The notes under the pieces were generated by a model. The model saw only the letters and a list, made by a program, of their open reading frames with translations, ran no database searches and was not told where the DNA came from. This document shows positions 13,650-14,391 of a stretch of DNA of 14,391 nt, piece after piece. The DNA is taken from NCBI GenBank assembly GCA_045536775.1, contig JAZSOD010000084.1, positions 1 to 14,391 on the forward strand, written 5' to 3'. The position numbers were made by a program, and so were the translations under genes. The stretch comes from UBA4717 sp045536775 (GTDB lineage Bacteria; Bacillota; Clostridia; Oscillospirales; CAG-272). How positions within the stretch are numbered: the first letter of the stretch is position 1; every line of letters begins with the position of its first letter.

Positions 13650-14391
13650 TTACTTAATAATCTTGAACTTCGTGCCGTTCGGAGTGTCCTCAAGCACGAT
13701 CCCGCGCTCAAGAAGCTCTGCACGTATTCTGTCTGCCTCAGCGTAGTTCTTTGCCTTCTTTGCCTCAAGACGCTGAGCGATCTTTTCGTTTATCTCGGCT
13801 TCGAGGGCAGAGTCTGCGCCCTCGCGCTTAAAGCCCATAAGCTCTGTAAGCTCGGCGAGCAGGGAGTAGGCGTACTTTACGCTCTCGCCCGAGGCGTGAG
13901 CTTCGTTGACGTACGAGTTTATATCTCTGACAAGGTCGAATATTACCGAAATAGCATCAGCGGTGTTGAGGTCATCGTCCATCTTTGCGATAAACTCTGC
14001 CTTTTTCGCGTCAACGCTTTCCTTGATCGTAAGATCAAGCTCGCCTGCCTCTGCACTCTTTAGATAGAATTCTGTGCTATCAAGGCAATTGAAGATTCTC
14101 TCGATCGCCGTCTTTGACTGCTCGATGATGTCCTTCGAGAAGTTTACGGGACTGCGGTAGTGTGAGCTCAAGATGAAGAAACGGATGGGCATATAGCCGT
14201 ACTTTTCGGATATCTCGCGGACTGTGAAGAAGTTACCTGCGGACTTTGACATCTTCTTGTTGTCAATATTGATGTATCCGTTGTGCATCCAACGGTGAGC
14301 AAACGTGCAGCCTGTCGCGCACTCGGACTGAGCTATCTCGTTTTCGTGGTGGGGGAAGGTCAGGTCCTGACCGCCGCAATGGAAGTCGATA
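13650..14391 (-). CDS. cysS: Cysteinyl-tRNA synthetase, C-terminal part (runs off window)
   Basis: Class I synthetase that charges tRNA-Cys. The 5' part lies beyond the right edge; about 246 codons are visible, reading in frame to the end of the window. The first visible residues are IDFHCGGQDLTFPHHENEIA, the family motif with zinc-ligand His/Glu in HHENE. Then come ATGC...AHRWMHNGY, the KMSKS signature (NKKMSKSAGNFFT), and the DALR-type anticodon helix bundle (YRSPVNFSKDIIEQSKTAIERI). The C-terminus has the small domain with KNYAEADRIRAELLERGI and VLEDTPNGTKF. An ATG at 14288 is internal. The stop is immediately before the ribosome site of the lipoprotein gene, so the two are likely co-transcribed. 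Confidence 0.96.
   Translation of the reverse strand, partial: IDFHCGGQDLTFPHHENEIAQSECATGCTFAHRWMHNGYINIDNKKMSKSAGNFFTVREISEKYGYMPIRFFILSSHYRSPVNFSKDIIEQSKTAIERIFNCLDSTEFYLKSAEAGELDLTIKESVDAKKAEFIAKMDDDLNTADAISVIFDLVRDINSYVNEAHASGESVKYAYSLLAELTELMGFKREGADSALEAEINEKIAQRLEAKKAKNYAEADRIRAELLERGIVLEDTPNGTKFKIIK

Overview
The window looks like a chromosomal stretch from an anaerobic, gut-type clostridium (Bacillota, Clostridia; an Oscillospirales/Ruminococcaceae-like genome is my best guess). The evidence is the bacterial housekeeping gene order (ylxM-ffh-rpsP-khpA; rbfA-nrnA-truB), strong Shine-Dalgarno sites, textbook sigma-A promoters, an archaeal-type prolyl-tRNA synthetase as found in many clostridia, and GTAGGGG-type hairpin repeats between transcription units. 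The lineage is inferred from gene families; no rRNA gene is present. No phage, transposase, CRISPR array, tRNA or rRNA is visible.

Layout. 1-360: gene-free repeat and hairpin block. 365-1854 (minus): proS with its own terminator and promoter. 1922-1950: two back-to-back sigma-A promoters whose -35 boxes form an inverted repeat. 2010-4280 (plus): the SRP/ribosome unit ylxM-ffh-rpsP-khpA, closed by a strong hairpin where rimM-trmD-rplS often follow. 4327-4657: second block of hairpin repeats. 4658-12722 (plus): one apparent eight-gene unit, rbfA-nrnA-truB-pgeF followed by a Gld-type ABC system (ATPase, six-TM permease, GldG-like protein, DUF4340-like protein), with gaps of 26 nt or less or overlaps throughout, a single clear promoter and a single terminator. 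12723-12826: third repeat block, in a convergent gap. 12828-14391 (minus): a lipoprotein related to solute-binding proteins, immediately downstream of cysS, which runs off the right edge.

How the genes fit together. Most of the window serves translation and protein targeting: two aminoacyl-tRNA synthetases, Ffh and its YlxM partner, S16, an RNA-binding KH protein, a 30S maturation factor, a nanoRNase/pAp phosphatase and a tRNA pseudouridine synthase. The envelope-facing part is PgeF plus the ABC cluster, whose two large extracytoplasmic proteins suggest surface or export work of unknown substrate.

The most unusual item is the solute-binding-like lipoprotein at 12862-13638. Its halves appear in reversed order (lobe-2-like first, lobe-1-like second), as expected for a natural circular permutation of an SBP_bac_3 fold. 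Other points worth a look are the coupling of the Gld-type system to the rbfA operon, a tandem duplication within the DUF4340-like protein, and the hairpin repeats that sit just past the terminators.
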